From the NCBI RefSeq assembly GCF_003448965.1, contig NZ_QRGC01000011.1:1-64000 (forward strand): DNA of 64,000 bases, read 5' to 3'. Shown here in pieces: positions 7,852 through 16,159 of this stretch. The notes beneath the pieces are model-generated. The model was not told the origin of the DNA, searched no databases, and was given only the letters and a program-made list of their open reading frames with translations. Position 1 is the stretch's first letter. The number at the start of each line of letters is the position of its first letter. The position numbers were made by a program, and so were the translations under genes. Origin of the DNA: Oceanicella sp. SM1341. Lineage in GTDB: Bacteria > Pseudomonadota > Alphaproteobacteria > Rhodobacterales > Rhodobacteraceae.

Positions 7852-8793
7852 ATGACCCCCGACCTGCTTCGGCCCGACTGGATCTGGCCCGACTGGATCT
7901 GGCCCGACTCGCTCTGGATCCTCTTCACCCTGGGCGCGGCCCTCTCCCAGACCTTCCGCAACGCGTTGCAGCGCGGCCTCACCGAGACGCTCGGCACCGC
8001 CGGGGCCACGCATGTGCGCTTTCTCTACGGGCTGCCCTTCGCGCTGGTGTTCTTCGGGCTGGTGCTGCTCTGGGCCGGCCGGCTGCCGCCGATGCCCGAC
8101 GGGCGCTTCGCGCTGATGCTGGCAGGCGGCGCGCTCACCCAGATCCTCGCCACGGGGCTGATGCTGGCGGCGATGCGCAGGCGCGCCTTCCTCATCGTCA
8201 CCGCCTATACCAAGAGCGAGCCGGTTCTGGTGATCCTCGTCGCCTGGGCGCTGCTGGGCGAGACGGTGAGCCTCGCGGCCATGGCCGCGGTGGCGCTGGC
8301 CACGGCGGGGGTGATGACCATGTCCTGGCCCGGGCGCGAGATGCGTGGCCAGCCCTGGGCGGCGCCGGTGGCGCTGGGGCTGATGTCGGGCGGGATGTTC
8401 GCGGTCTCGGCGGTGTGCTTTCGCGGCGCGATCGGCGGCGTGGGCTCCGGGCTGTTCCTGCTCGACGCCAGTTTCACCCTCGTCTGCGCGCTCGGCTTCC
8501 AGGTGGCGGTGCTGAGCCTCTGGCTCGGGCTGCGCCAGCCCGGCGTGCTGCGCGCCCTGCTCGCCAACCCGGGGCAGTCGCTGCCCGCGGGCTTTGCCGG
8601 CGCCTTCGCCTCGCAGCTCTGGTTCCTCGCCTTCGCGCTGCAATCCGCCTCGCTGGTGCGCACGGCGGGGCTGAGCGAGATCCTCTTCGCCCAGCTCGTG
8701 TCGCGGCGGATGAAGGCCCAGCCCCTGCGCCCGCGCGAGGTGGCGGGCATCGCGATGCTGGCCGCGGGCGTGGCCGGCGTGCTGCTGCTCTGA
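7852..8793 (+). CDS. DMT-superfamily (EamA-like) transporter
   Basis: This 313-residue integral membrane protein has about ten hydrophobic helices arranged as two repeats, typical of EamA/RhaT drug/metabolite transporters. Diagnostic pieces are YTKSEPVLVILVAWALLGE around residues 121-139 and the final SEILFAQLVSRR. The N-terminus has the odd tandem DWIWPDWIWPDSLW, encoded by a 15-bp repeat. The Met used here is 48 bp after the TetR stop. A later start is not excluded, since the family core begins around SLWILFTLGAALSQTFRNA. Substrate unknown; family members export amino acids or metabolites. Placed with the efflux operon by direction and spacing only. Confidence 0.85.
   Translation: MTPDLLRPDWIWPDWIWPDSLWILFTLGAALSQTFRNALQRGLTETLGTAGATHVRFLYGLPFALVFFGLVLLWAGRLPPMPDGRFALMLAGGALTQILATGLMLAAMRRRAFLIVTAYTKSEPVLVILVAWALLGETVSLAAMAAVALATAGVMTMSWPGREMRGQPWAAPVALGLMSGGMFAVSAVCFRGAIGGVGSGLFLLDASFTLVCALGFQVAVLSLWLGLRQPGVLRALLANPGQSLPAGFAGAFASQLWFLAFALQSASLVRTAGLSEILFAQLVSRRMKAQPLRPREVAGIAMLAAGVAGVLLL
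7871..7915 (+). repeat. Three tandem 15-bp units at the 5' end of the DMT gene
   Basis: GGCCCGACTGGATCT occurs at 7871-7885 and 7886-7900, and a third unit at 7901-7915 keeps the first nine bases then diverges to CGCTCT. The repeat is in frame and adds W-P-D-W-I-type residues before the first membrane helix. Unit number could change by slippage without shifting frame. Confidence 0.8.
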
Positions 8794-8808
8794 ACCCGCC
8801 CGCCCCGC

Positions 8809-9861
8809 TCAGGCGGCCGGGCGCTTCATCACCGCGAGGAAGGTCTCCGCCGCGCGGCGCACCGCGGCACGGGGCGCGTCGAGATGGGTGACCACGCGCA
8901 TCCGCGTCGGCCCCTCCACCCCGAGGCGCACCCCGTGGCGCTGCATCTCCGCCGACACGTCGGCCGCCGCGCGCCCGCTCTCCGAGAGGTCGAGGAACAG
9001 GATGTTGGTGCGCACCCGCTCCGGAAACACCTTCACCCCCGGGCAGTCCGCCACCAGCCCGGCGAAGAGCCGGGCGTTCTCGTGGTCCTCCACCAGCCGC
9101 TGGACGTTGTTGTCGAGCGCGTAGAGCCCGGCGGCGGCGAGGAAGCCGGATTGGCGCAGCGCCCCGCCCAGCCGGTGCTTCCAGAACCAGGCCTCCTCGA
9201 TGAACCCGCGCGCGCCTGCGAGCACGCCGCCCACCGGGCAGCCCAGCCCCTTCGAGAGGTCGATCCACGCCGAGTCGAAGCCGCGCGTGTAGTGGGAGGG
9301 GGCCACGCCCTCCTCCGCCGCGGCGTTGAGCAGCCGGGCGCCGTCGATATGCGCGGCGATGCCGCGGGCGCGGGCGCGCTTCGCGAGGGCGTTGAGCGTG
9401 GCCGCCGGCCAGATCGCGCCGCCGCCGCGGTTCGTGGTCTGCTCGGCGGTCACCACCCGGCTGCGGGGCGATCGATGCCGCGGCGCGCGCAGCGCCGCTT
9501 CGAAGGTGTCGGCATCGAAGATGCCGTCCGCTGTCTCCACGGTGCGGAACTGGGCCCCGGCCAGGGCCGCCGCCCCCGCGCCCTCCGAGCCGAAGACATG
9601 GGCGTTGGAGGCGGCGATGATCTCGTCGCCCGGCCGGCAGTGCACCAGGTAGGCGATCTGGTTGCACATGGTGCCCGAGGGCAGGAAGACCGCGGCCTCC
9701 ATGCCCAGCAGCTCCGCCACGCGCTGTTCCAGCGCGATGGTGGTGGGGTCCTCGTAGCGCTGCTCGTCGCCGGTCTCCGCCGCGGTCATCGCCGCCAGCA
9801 TGCCGGCCGAGGGGCGGGTGGACGTGTCGGAAATCAGGTCGATCTCGATATGCGTGCTCAT
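8809..9861 (-). CDS. Threonine-aldolase-family PLP enzyme
   Basis: This 350-residue fold-type I PLP enzyme belongs to the L-threonine aldolase/beta-eliminating lyase family. The start ISDTSTRPSAGMLAAMTAAE is the family N-terminus. Later signatures are GDEQRYEDPTT, the substrate loop LPSGTMCNQIAYLVH, the His stacking residue in NAHVFG, and the Schiff-base Lys in DLSKGLGCPVGG near residue 205. It would cleave a beta-hydroxy-alpha-amino acid to glycine and an aldehyde. Its ATG overlaps the aminotransferase stop by 4 bp, and it is the last gene of a coupled operon with an amino-acid ABC transporter. That context suggests the substrate is imported, but which beta-hydroxy amino acid is unknown. Confidence 0.88.
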   Translation of the reverse strand: MSTHIEIDLISDTSTRPSAGMLAAMTAAETGDEQRYEDPTTIALEQRVAELLGMEAAVFLPSGTMCNQIAYLVHCRPGDEIIAASNAHVFGSEGAGAAALAGAQFRTVETADGIFDADTFEAALRAPRHRSPRSRVVTAEQTTNRGGGAIWPAATLNALAKRARARGIAAHIDGARLLNAAAEEGVAPSHYTRGFDSAWIDLSKGLGCPVGGVLAGARGFIEEAWFWKHRLGGALRQSGFLAAAGLYALDNNVQRLVEDHENARLFAGLVADCPGVKVFPERVRTNILFLDLSESGRAAADVSAEMQRHGVRLGVEGPTRMRVVTHLDAPRAAVRRAAETFLAVMKRPAA

Positions 9862-11021
9862 CGGTGGCCCCGCCCCAGGTGGTGGAGGAGGCGCGAGGCA
9901 AAGCGCGTCACGTCCTCCTCGGTGTTGTAGAAATGCACGGCGGCGCGCAGGTGCCCGTCTTTCGCCGCAACCCGGATGCCCTCGGCGGCCAACGCTGCTT
10001 CCAGCGTCTCGGCCCGCACGCCGCCGGTCTCCATGCTCACGATGCCGCCGCGCTGCGCCCAGGGGCGGGGCGTGCGCACCGCCACCTGCCCGGCGTCGAG
10101 CTGCTCTATGAGCAGGGTGGTGAGGTCGCGCACCCTCAGCTCGATGTTGCGCAAGCCGATGCGGCCGATGAAATCGGCCGAGCGGCGCTGGATGGCGAGG
10201 CCGAGGAAATTCGGGTTGCCGTATTCGAAGCGCCGCGCGCCGGGCGCCCAGCCGGGCTCGGCCACCGCGCGGTCGAGCGTGTCGAAGGAGTATTTCGCCG
10301 CGAAGGGCGGGGTGATGCGCTCCATCGCCCGCGGCCCGAGATGCATCAGCCCCGCGCCGGTGACCGAGAGCTGGCCCTTGTGGCCGCCCGCCGCCACCAG
10401 GTCGGCGCCGAGGTCGTCGAGCCGCTGGTCGATCACCCCGAGCGCCTGGATGGCGTCGACCACGAAGAGCGCGTCCTTCGCCCGGGCGATCTGGGCCAGG
10501 GCCGCGAGGTCGGCCCGCTGCCCGGCGCCGTAGCTCAGCCAGGCCACGGTGAGCACGCGGGTGCGGCCGTCCACCGCCTCGCGCAGCGCATCGGTGCTCA
10601 CCACGCCGTCCGGCCCCTCGGGCACGATGCGCAGTTCCACGCCGCGGCGGGTGAGCGGGCGCCAGGGGAAGGTGTTGTTCTCGTGCTCGGCGGAGGAGAG
10701 CACCACGTTGTCGCCCTCCTTCCAGTCGAGCCCGGTGGCGACGATGTTCATCGCCTCGGAAGTGTTGCGGATGAGCGCGATGCTCTCCGCATCCGCGCCG
10801 AACACCCGGCCCACGGTGGCGCGGGTCTGCTCCACGCCGTCCATGGCGAATGAGGTGGCGCCGGCCTCGGGGCTCGCGATATCGGCAAACCAGTCCTGCG
10901 CCGCCTGGCCCGCGCAGCGCGGCAGCAGCGCCTTGCGCGCGGTGTCGAGGTAGACGGTGCTCTGCGTGGCCGGGAACAGTGCGCGCAGGGCGGCCCAGTC
11001 CGGGGAAGGCGTGTCGGACAT
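9858..11021 (-). CDS. Aminotransferase class V family protein (isopenicillin N epimerase/cysteine desulfurase-like)
   Basis: The protein has 387 residues with the class V PLP fold. Visible signatures are VYLDTARKALLP at the N-terminus, the cofactor-binding LIRNTSEAMNIVA, the stacking His in SSAEHENNTFPW, the Asp in FVVDAIQALGVI and the Schiff-base Lys in AAGGHKGQLSVTGAGLM (about residue 223). The C-terminal segment GHLRAAVHFYNTEEDV is typical of this family. Members act as epimerases, desulfurases, kynureninase-like hydrolases or transaminases, so the reaction cannot be fixed. It sits 1 bp after the ABC ATPase gene and overlaps the aldolase gene. Both neighbours argue for catabolism of an imported amino acid. 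Confidence 0.82.
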   Translation of the reverse strand: MSDTPSPDWAALRALFPATQSTVYLDTARKALLPRCAGQAAQDWFADIASPEAGATSFAMDGVEQTRATVGRVFGADAESIALIRNTSEAMNIVATGLDWKEGDNVVLSSAEHENNTFPWRPLTRRGVELRIVPEGPDGVVSTDALREAVDGRTRVLTVAWLSYGAGQRADLAALAQIARAKDALFVVDAIQALGVIDQRLDDLGADLVAAGGHKGQLSVTGAGLMHLGPRAMERITPPFAAKYSFDTLDRAVAEPGWAPGARRFEYGNPNFLGLAIQRRSADFIGRIGLRNIELRVRDLTTLLIEQLDAGQVAVRTPRPWAQRGGIVSMETGGVRAETLEAALAAEGIRVAAKDGHLRAAVHFYNTEEDVTRFASRLLHHLGRGHR

Positions 11022-11022
11022 C

Positions 11023-11766
11023 TCAGTCTCCGTGCGAGATCTGGGCTACGAATTCCGCCGCGCGCGGGCTGCGCGGGGCGGCGAAGAAGCTCTCGGGGTC
11101 GGTCGCCTCGACGATCTCGCCGGCGTCCATGAACACCACGAGATCGGCCACGCGCCGGGCAAAGCCCATCTCGTGGGTGACGACGATCATCGACTGGCCC
11201 TGGGCCGCGAGCTCCTCCATCACCTCGAGCACCTCGTGCACCATTTCGGGGTCGAGCGCCGAGGTGGGCTCGTCGAACAGCAGCACCCGCGGCGCGAGCA
11301 TCAGCGTGCGGGCAATGGCCACGCGCTGCGCCTGGCCGCCGGAGAGCTGGCCGGGATATTTCGCCGCCTGGTCGGAGAGCCGCACGCGGGCGAGCAGCTC
11401 GCGCGCCCGCTCCGCCGCCGCCGCCCGCGCCATGCCGCGGCCGTGCACCGGGCCGATGGTGAGGTTTTCCAGCACCGTGAGATGCGGAAAGAGGTTGAAG
11501 CTCTGGAACACCATGCCGGACATGGCCCGCACGTCGCGCAGGGCCGCCGCCGTGCCGTCGAGCCGCCGGCCGCACAGGGTGACGGAACCTTCCTGGAAGC
11601 TCTCCAGCCCGATGATGCAGCGGATCAGCGTCGACTTGCCCGAGCCCGAGGGCCCGCAGAGCACCAGCTTCTCGCCGGCGCCGAGGCCGAGGCTCACGTC
11701 GCGCAGCACGTGATGGGGGCCGAACCACTTGTTGAGCCCGGAGATCTCCACCGCCGGCGCGCTCAT
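11023..11766 (-). CDS. aapP: Polar amino-acid ABC transporter ATP-binding protein (AapP/GlnQ type)
   Basis: This 247-residue ATPase contains Walker A (GPSGSGKST, about 38-46), Q-loop (GMVFQSFNLFPHLTVLEN), signature (LSGGQ), Walker B with D-loop (VLLFDEPTSALDPE) and the switch His (VVTHEMGFARRVAD). All match the polar amino-acid uptake ATPase subfamily. The start MSAPAVEISGLNKWFGPHHV overlaps the stop of the preceding permease by 4 bp. A longer in-frame opening upstream lies entirely inside the permease gene and was rejected. It energises import through the two permeases encoded just upstream. The symbol is given by operon order and subfamily; substrate range is not shown by the sequence. Confidence 0.9.
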   Translation of the reverse strand: MSAPAVEISGLNKWFGPHHVLRDVSLGLGAGEKLVLCGPSGSGKSTLIRCIIGLESFQEGSVTLCGRRLDGTAAALRDVRAMSGMVFQSFNLFPHLTVLENLTIGPVHGRGMARAAAAERARELLARVRLSDQAAKYPGQLSGGQAQRVAIARTLMLAPRVLLFDEPTSALDPEMVHEVLEVMEELAAQGQSMIVVTHEMGFARRVADLVVFMDAGEIVEATDPESFFAAPRSPRAAEFVAQISHGD

Positions 11767-12884
11767 TCGCCCGCCCTCCGCAGGCGGCGCAGGTTGTCGC
11801 GCTCGATGGAGCGGCCGTAGAGCGACAGGCCGGTGCAGATCAGGAAGTAGAGCAGGAACACGAAAAGATAGCCCTCCAGCCCGTAGCGCACCCAGTCGGG
11901 GTCCTGCAGGGCGGCCTTGGTGGCGCCGAGCACGTCGAACAGCCCGAGGATCGAGAAGAAGGTGGTGTTCTTGAAGGCGCGGATGATGTCGTTGAAGAGC
12001 GCGGGCAGGGCGACCGCGATGGCCTGCGGCAGCACCACCTTGCGCAGGCGCAGCCAGTAGGACATCCCCAGCGCCTTGGCCGCCTCCTCCTGACCGTCGG
12101 GCAGGGCCTGCAACCCGCCGCGCACCGCCTCCGCCGCGTAGGCGGCGAAGAACACGATCATGCCGATCTCGGCGCGCAGCAGCTTGTCGATGGTAAGCTC
12201 GGGCGGCAGGAACAGCGGCAGGATGAGCGCGGCGAAGAACAGCACCACGAGGAGCGGGAAGCCGCGCACGCATTCCACGAAGGCGGCGCAGAGGAAGGAG
12301 ATCACCGGCCAGTCCGAGCGCCGGCCGAGCGCCAGCGCCACCGCGAGCGGCAGCCCCCCCGCCACCGTGCCGCCGAAGATCAGGAAGGTGAGCGGCAGGC
12401 CGCCCCAGAGGTCGGTTCCCACCGGCGCGAGGCCGAGGATGCCGCCGCGCATCAGCACCAGCGAGACGAGGAACACCACGACCCAGCCGCCGAGCCGGAC
12501 CGCGAGCGGCAGCAGCCGCGGCGCGGTGAGCAGCGCCCAGCCCAGCCAGAGCGCCACGATCACCGCGCCGCGCCATTGCTGCTCATAGGGAAAGGCACCG
12601 AAGAGGATGACGCGGTGCTTTTCCACGATCACCGCCCAGCAGGCGCCGGCGCCCTCGGCCCGGCAGGCGGCGGGGTCGGGCGCATACCACACGGCGTCGA
12701 TCACCGCCCAGCGGAGGAGGGGCCAGGCCACCGCCACCAGCACCAGCGCGATCACGAGTGTGAGCGCGCCGGAGAGCGGGCTGCGGAACAGCCGGCGCAG
12801 GGTGCCCGCGGCGCGGCCCTCGGCCTCTGGGGCAGGGCGGGGGGCGGCGCCGGTGCCGGGGGTGGCGAAGGAGGTCACGCTCAT
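11763..12884 (-). CDS. aapM: Amino-acid ABC transporter permease (AapM-like)
   Basis: The protein has 373 residues and the HisM/AapM layout: an N-terminal extension, about eight membrane helices and the EAA loop EEAAKALGMSYWLRLRKVV near residues 279-297. The segment ECVRGFPLLVVLFF is typical of polar amino-acid permeases. AapM proteins of general amino-acid systems are longer than most HisM-type permeases, as here. It starts 1 bp after the AapQ stop and overlaps the ATPase start. It should form a heterodimer with the AapQ-like permease in the inner membrane. Confidence 0.9.
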   Translation of the reverse strand: MSVTSFATPGTGAAPRPAPEAEGRAAGTLRRLFRSPLSGALTLVIALVLVAVAWPLLRWAVIDAVWYAPDPAACRAEGAGACWAVIVEKHRVILFGAFPYEQQWRGAVIVALWLGWALLTAPRLLPLAVRLGGWVVVFLVSLVLMRGGILGLAPVGTDLWGGLPLTFLIFGGTVAGGLPLAVALALGRRSDWPVISFLCAAFVECVRGFPLLVVLFFAALILPLFLPPELTIDKLLRAEIGMIVFFAAYAAEAVRGGLQALPDGQEEAAKALGMSYWLRLRKVVLPQAIAVALPALFNDIIRAFKNTTFFSILGLFDVLGATKAALQDPDWVRYGLEGYLFVFLLYFLICTGLSLYGRSIERDNLRRLRRAGE

Positions 12885-12885
12885 C

Positions 12886-14070
12886 TCAGCGTCCCGGGAT
12901 CTGCACGAGGCGGTTGAACAGGTTGGCCACCAGCCCCACCGAGACCGAGAGCGCGAGGTAGATGCAGGCCATCACCACCAGCACCTCGATGGTGCGGCCC
13001 GAGTAGGTGAGCGCGGTGTTGGAGGTGCTGAACAGGTCGGGGTAGCCCACGGCCACGCCGAGCGAGCTGTTCTTGATCAGGCTCACGTATTGCGCGGCCA
13101 GCGGCGGGATCACCACCCGGAAGGCCTGCGGCGCCACGATGCGCCGGTAGATCGAGCCCGGCGACAGGCCGATGGTGCGCGCCGCCTCCACCTGGCCCGC
13201 ATCCACGCTCTGCACCCCGCCGCGCACGATCTCGGCGATGAAGGCGGCGATGTAGAAGGAGAGGCCGAAGTAGATGGCGAGGAATTCGGGGCTGAGCGTG
13301 GCGCCGCCCGAGAAGTTGAACTTGCCCAAGGCGGGCACCGACCAGCCCAGCGGCACCCCGGCCCCGAGCCAGACCGCGAGCGGCGGGCCGAGCACCAGCA
13401 GGGCGACGAGCGGCCCGGTCCAGCGGCGCGGGCGCTGCGGGTCGGCCGGGCGGCGGCGGGCGAGGCGGCCGATGAGGAAGGCGAGCAGCAGCCCGCCGCA
13501 GAAGGCGAGGAACACGAGCGCCAGCGTCTCGCGGTCATCCGGCGCAGGCACGGTGAGGCCGCGGTTCGAGGCGAAGGCGACGTCGAGGATCGACCAGGCG
13601 TCGCGCGCCGCGGGCATCAGGGTGAAGAACGTGTACCAGAACACGATCTGCACCAGCTGCGGCGTGTTGCGGAACAGATCAATGTAGCCACGCGCGAGGC
13701 CGGCGGCGAGCGGGTTGCGCGACAGCGCCGCCACCCCGGTCACCGCGCCGATCAGCGTGGCGGTGACCATGCTGACCAGCGAGAGCATCACCGTGTTGCC
13801 CAGGCCCACGCCGAGGGCGGAGAGGTAGCTGTCGCCCGAGGAGAAGGAGAAGAACCCCTCCCCGAGCGAGAAGGGCGCCGCGGCGAAGAGGAAGTCGAGC
13901 CCCGATGTCATGCCGCGCGCCTCGAGTGCGGCGCGGGCATTGGCCACCAGCCACACCCCGAGGGCGATCACGGCGGCGAGCACCGCGAGCTGCCACAGGG
14001 CGGCCCGCGGCCCGCCCCGGCGCAGCCGCGCAAAGCGCGGCGGCCGGGCGGGGGGTGCGATATCGGTCAT
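12886..14070 (-). CDS. aapQ: Amino-acid ABC transporter permease (AapQ-like)
   Basis: This 394-residue permease pairs with the next gene. It has a basic N-terminus (PPRFARLRRG), several hydrophobic helices, the conserved IDLFRNTPQLVQIVFWYTFF region and an EAA loop, GQVEAARTIGLSPGSIYRRI, in its C-terminal half. The long insert between helices is usual for AapQ. It follows the binding-protein gene by 25 bp on the same strand. The complex AapQMP would import polar or general L-amino acids delivered by AapJ. Confidence 0.9.
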   Translation of the reverse strand: MTDIAPPARPPRFARLRRGGPRAALWQLAVLAAVIALGVWLVANARAALEARGMTSGLDFLFAAAPFSLGEGFFSFSSGDSYLSALGVGLGNTVMLSLVSMVTATLIGAVTGVAALSRNPLAAGLARGYIDLFRNTPQLVQIVFWYTFFTLMPAARDAWSILDVAFASNRGLTVPAPDDRETLALVFLAFCGGLLLAFLIGRLARRRPADPQRPRRWTGPLVALLVLGPPLAVWLGAGVPLGWSVPALGKFNFSGGATLSPEFLAIYFGLSFYIAAFIAEIVRGGVQSVDAGQVEAARTIGLSPGSIYRRIVAPQAFRVVIPPLAAQYVSLIKNSSLGVAVGYPDLFSTSNTALTYSGRTIEVLVVMACIYLALSVSVGLVANLFNRLVQIPGR

Positions 14071-14095
14071 CGTGCCGTCTCCGCCGCGAGGATGT

Positions 14096-15118
14096 TCAGA
14101 GCGGCGGCGAGTAGATCAGGCCGCCCTCGGTGTAGAGGGCGTTGATGCCGCGCGGCAGCTTGAGGGGCGAGCCCATGCCCACGTTGCGCTCGAACACCTC
14201 GGAGTAGTTCCCCACCGCCTTGATGACGTTGTAGGCCCAGTCCTTGTCGAGGCCGAGGCCCTCGCCGCCGGCATCGTCGACGCCCAGCAGGCGGCGCACG
14301 GCGGGGTCGTCGGAGGTCTCGCGCATCTCGTCGACATTGGCGGCGGTGACACCGCTCTCCTCGGCCTGGAACAGGGTGTAGATCGTCCACTGCACGATGT
14401 CGCGCCACTGGGCGTCGTCCTGGCGCACCACCGGGCCCATCGGGTCCTTGCCGAAGAGCTCGGGCAGGATCACGTAGTCATCCGGGTTCGGCGCCACCGC
14501 GGCGCGGGTGGAGGAGAGGCCGGAGGAGGACTGCACCGCCACGTCGCAGCGCCCGCCGAAGAAGGCGGTGTTGATCTCCTTCTGGTCCTCGATCACCACG
14601 AGGCTCAGCGAGATGTCGTATTTCTTCTGGATGTCGGCCACCACGCGCTCGGAGGTGGAGCCGGGGCGCACGCAGACGCTGGCGCCGTCGAGCTCGGCCA
14701 CCGAGGTCACGCCGAGCTCCTTGGCCACCATCAGCCCCTGGCCGTCGTAGAAGGTGGGGGAGATGAAATCGAGCCCGAGGTCGGTGTCGCGCGCGCGGGT
14801 CCAGGTGGTGTTGGCGGCGGTGAGGTCCACCTCGCCGGTCTGCAGCGCGGTGAGGCGGGTCTGGTTGTTGGTCTTGAGGAACTGCGCCTTCGAGGGGTCG
14901 CCGAACACGGCCGCGGCCACGGCGCGGCAGGTGTCGATGTCGATGCCGTGCCAGGCGCCATGGCTGTCGACCGAGGAAAAGCCCGGGCGGCTGCCGTTCA
15001 CGGCGCATTTCACCACGCCGTTCTGGCGCACGGTGTCGAGGGTTCCGGCGGAGGCGGCAGAGCCGAGCGCGGCGGCGGCGCCGAGGCCGGCGCAGAGAAG
15101 GGCGGCAAGCGTGTTCAC
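14096..15118 (-). CDS. aapJ: Amino-acid ABC transporter periplasmic binding protein (AapJ-like)
   Basis: This 340-residue binding protein begins with a signal peptide (MNTLAALLCAGLGAAAALGS, cleavage probably after ASAG). The mature start TLDTVRQNGVVKCAVNGSRP is typical of AapJ. The body has GFSSVDSHGAWHGIDIDTCR and DLTAANTTWTRARD, typical of the family. The end is LPRGINALYTEGGLIYSPPL, the usual AapJ C-terminus. The ATG overlaps the stop of the GntR gene (ATGA), so regulator and transporter are co-transcribed. It delivers its ligand from the periplasm to AapQM. Confidence 0.92.
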   Translation of the reverse strand: MNTLAALLCAGLGAAAALGSAASAGTLDTVRQNGVVKCAVNGSRPGFSSVDSHGAWHGIDIDTCRAVAAAVFGDPSKAQFLKTNNQTRLTALQTGEVDLTAANTTWTRARDTDLGLDFISPTFYDGQGLMVAKELGVTSVAELDGASVCVRPGSTSERVVADIQKKYDISLSLVVIEDQKEINTAFFGGRCDVAVQSSSGLSSTRAAVAPNPDDYVILPELFGKDPMGPVVRQDDAQWRDIVQWTIYTLFQAEESGVTAANVDEMRETSDDPAVRRLLGVDDAGGEGLGLDKDWAYNVIKAVGNYSEVFERNVGMGSPLKLPRGINALYTEGGLIYSPPL

Positions 15119-15828
15119 TGGGTTTTCTCCATTCCACTGTTGGACGAGGTGTCGGTGCCCTTTGCGGGTTTCCGGCCGACTCCGGTTTCGAGCTTCAGGC
15201 GCAGCTCCAGGCCGCGCGCGAGGTGGTCGACCATGCGGGCCCGGGCGGCGACGGGATCGCGCGCCTCGACGGCCTCGAGGATGGCGATGTGTTCGGCGAG
15301 GGTTTCCTGCGCGATCTCCTGGGCGAAGTAGCGCGGCAGGTGGAAGGCCAGCCGGAAGCGCATGCGGAACAGCCGCACCGCCTCGCTGAGCGGCACCGAG
15401 CCGGAGGCCTCCATCAGCAGGTTGTGGAACTCGGTGCCCGCGTCGTCGATCTCGGCGGCGGTGAAGGCGGAGGCGTCGCGCGCCATGATGCGCATGCGCG
15501 TGCCGCAGGCCGCAAGCGCCCCGGTGGTCGGGCGCCCGGCGGCAAGCTCGGCCGCCAGCCCCTCCAGCGCCTCGCGCACGCGGTAGACCTCGGCGAGATC
15601 CTCCGGCGAGACCGAGCGCACAAAGGTGCCGCGGGCGGGCCGCACCTCGACCACCCCCTCCTGCTCGAGCTGGCGCAGGGCCTCGCGCACCGGCATGCGC
15701 CCCATGTCGAGGGCCTGCGCGAGCTTGCGCTCGGACAGCGGCGTGGCGGCATCGTAGGTGCCGCCGAAGATCAGGGCGACGATGCGGTTGTAGGCGCGGT
15801 CGCGCTCGAATTCGAAACTTGCTGACAT
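15115..15828 (-). CDS. GntR-family regulator, FCD (FadR) subfamily, of the amino-acid operon
   Basis: The regulator has 237 residues from ATG 15828 (MSASFEFERDRAYNRIV); a longer upstream start was set aside because it covers the operator region. The winged helix is clear: PLSERKLAQALDMGRMPVRE with LRQLEQEGVVEVRPARGTFV. The all-helical FCD domain follows, with metal-binding positions in DDAGTEFHNLL and LAEHIAILEAVEARD. It is the first gene of the coupled operon and overlaps aapJ. A GGTATACC-centred inverted repeat 20 bp upstream fits autoregulation. The effector is probably the imported amino acid or its product. Confidence 0.88.
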   Translation of the reverse strand: MSASFEFERDRAYNRIVALIFGGTYDAATPLSERKLAQALDMGRMPVREALRQLEQEGVVEVRPARGTFVRSVSPEDLAEVYRVREALEGLAAELAAGRPTTGALAACGTRMRIMARDASAFTAAEIDDAGTEFHNLLMEASGSVPLSEAVRLFRMRFRLAFHLPRYFAQEIAQETLAEHIAILEAVEARDPVAARARMVDHLARGLELRLKLETGVGRKPAKGTDTSSNSGMEKTQ

Positions 15829-16159
15829 GCCGGGATACTGGACGACCGGTATACCAGTTGCAAGTGCGAAAGCGCGCTGCACTGCACTCCCGACGGGGCG
15901 GCGATGAGCGGATTCACGCCTATGCCGGCCCGGCGCCGCCGAGGGCTTCGGCGGAAACTTACCTATTCGGAAGTAATGTATTCAGTCATGACGTTTTTTC
16001 GCGCTCTCGTTACTTGAACCCGTTTTCCCCGGCTCTAAGACTCCAGAAATCAGCCTCGGAAAGGCTTTGAATTCACTATGAGCTCCGGCGCCTTCGCGTC
16101 TGGAAATACTTTTCTTTTGCCTCCGCGAGATCGGGGCGCCTGTCAGTCAAGGCCCGCAG
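15829..16159. other. Divergent intergenic region between the amino-acid operon and the sulfation module
   Basis: This 331-bp region separates divergent operons. It holds the GntR operator (15837-15858) and a small GC hairpin (CCGCCGA/TCGGCGG, 15936-15954). The stretch 15955-16110 is richer in A+T and includes TTACTTGAAC, possibly a -35 element for the plus-strand operon, without a good -10 at standard distance. No gene seen. Confidence 0.45.
15837..15858. promoter_or_regulatory. Operator for the FCD-type GntR regulator
   Basis: ACTGG (15837-15841) and CCAGT (15854-15858) bracket the palindrome GGTATACC (15848-15855). FCD-subfamily GntR proteins often bind sites related to TNGTATACNA. The site lies just upstream of the regulator's own start, which fits negative autoregulation of the amino-acid operon. 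Confidence 0.5.
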
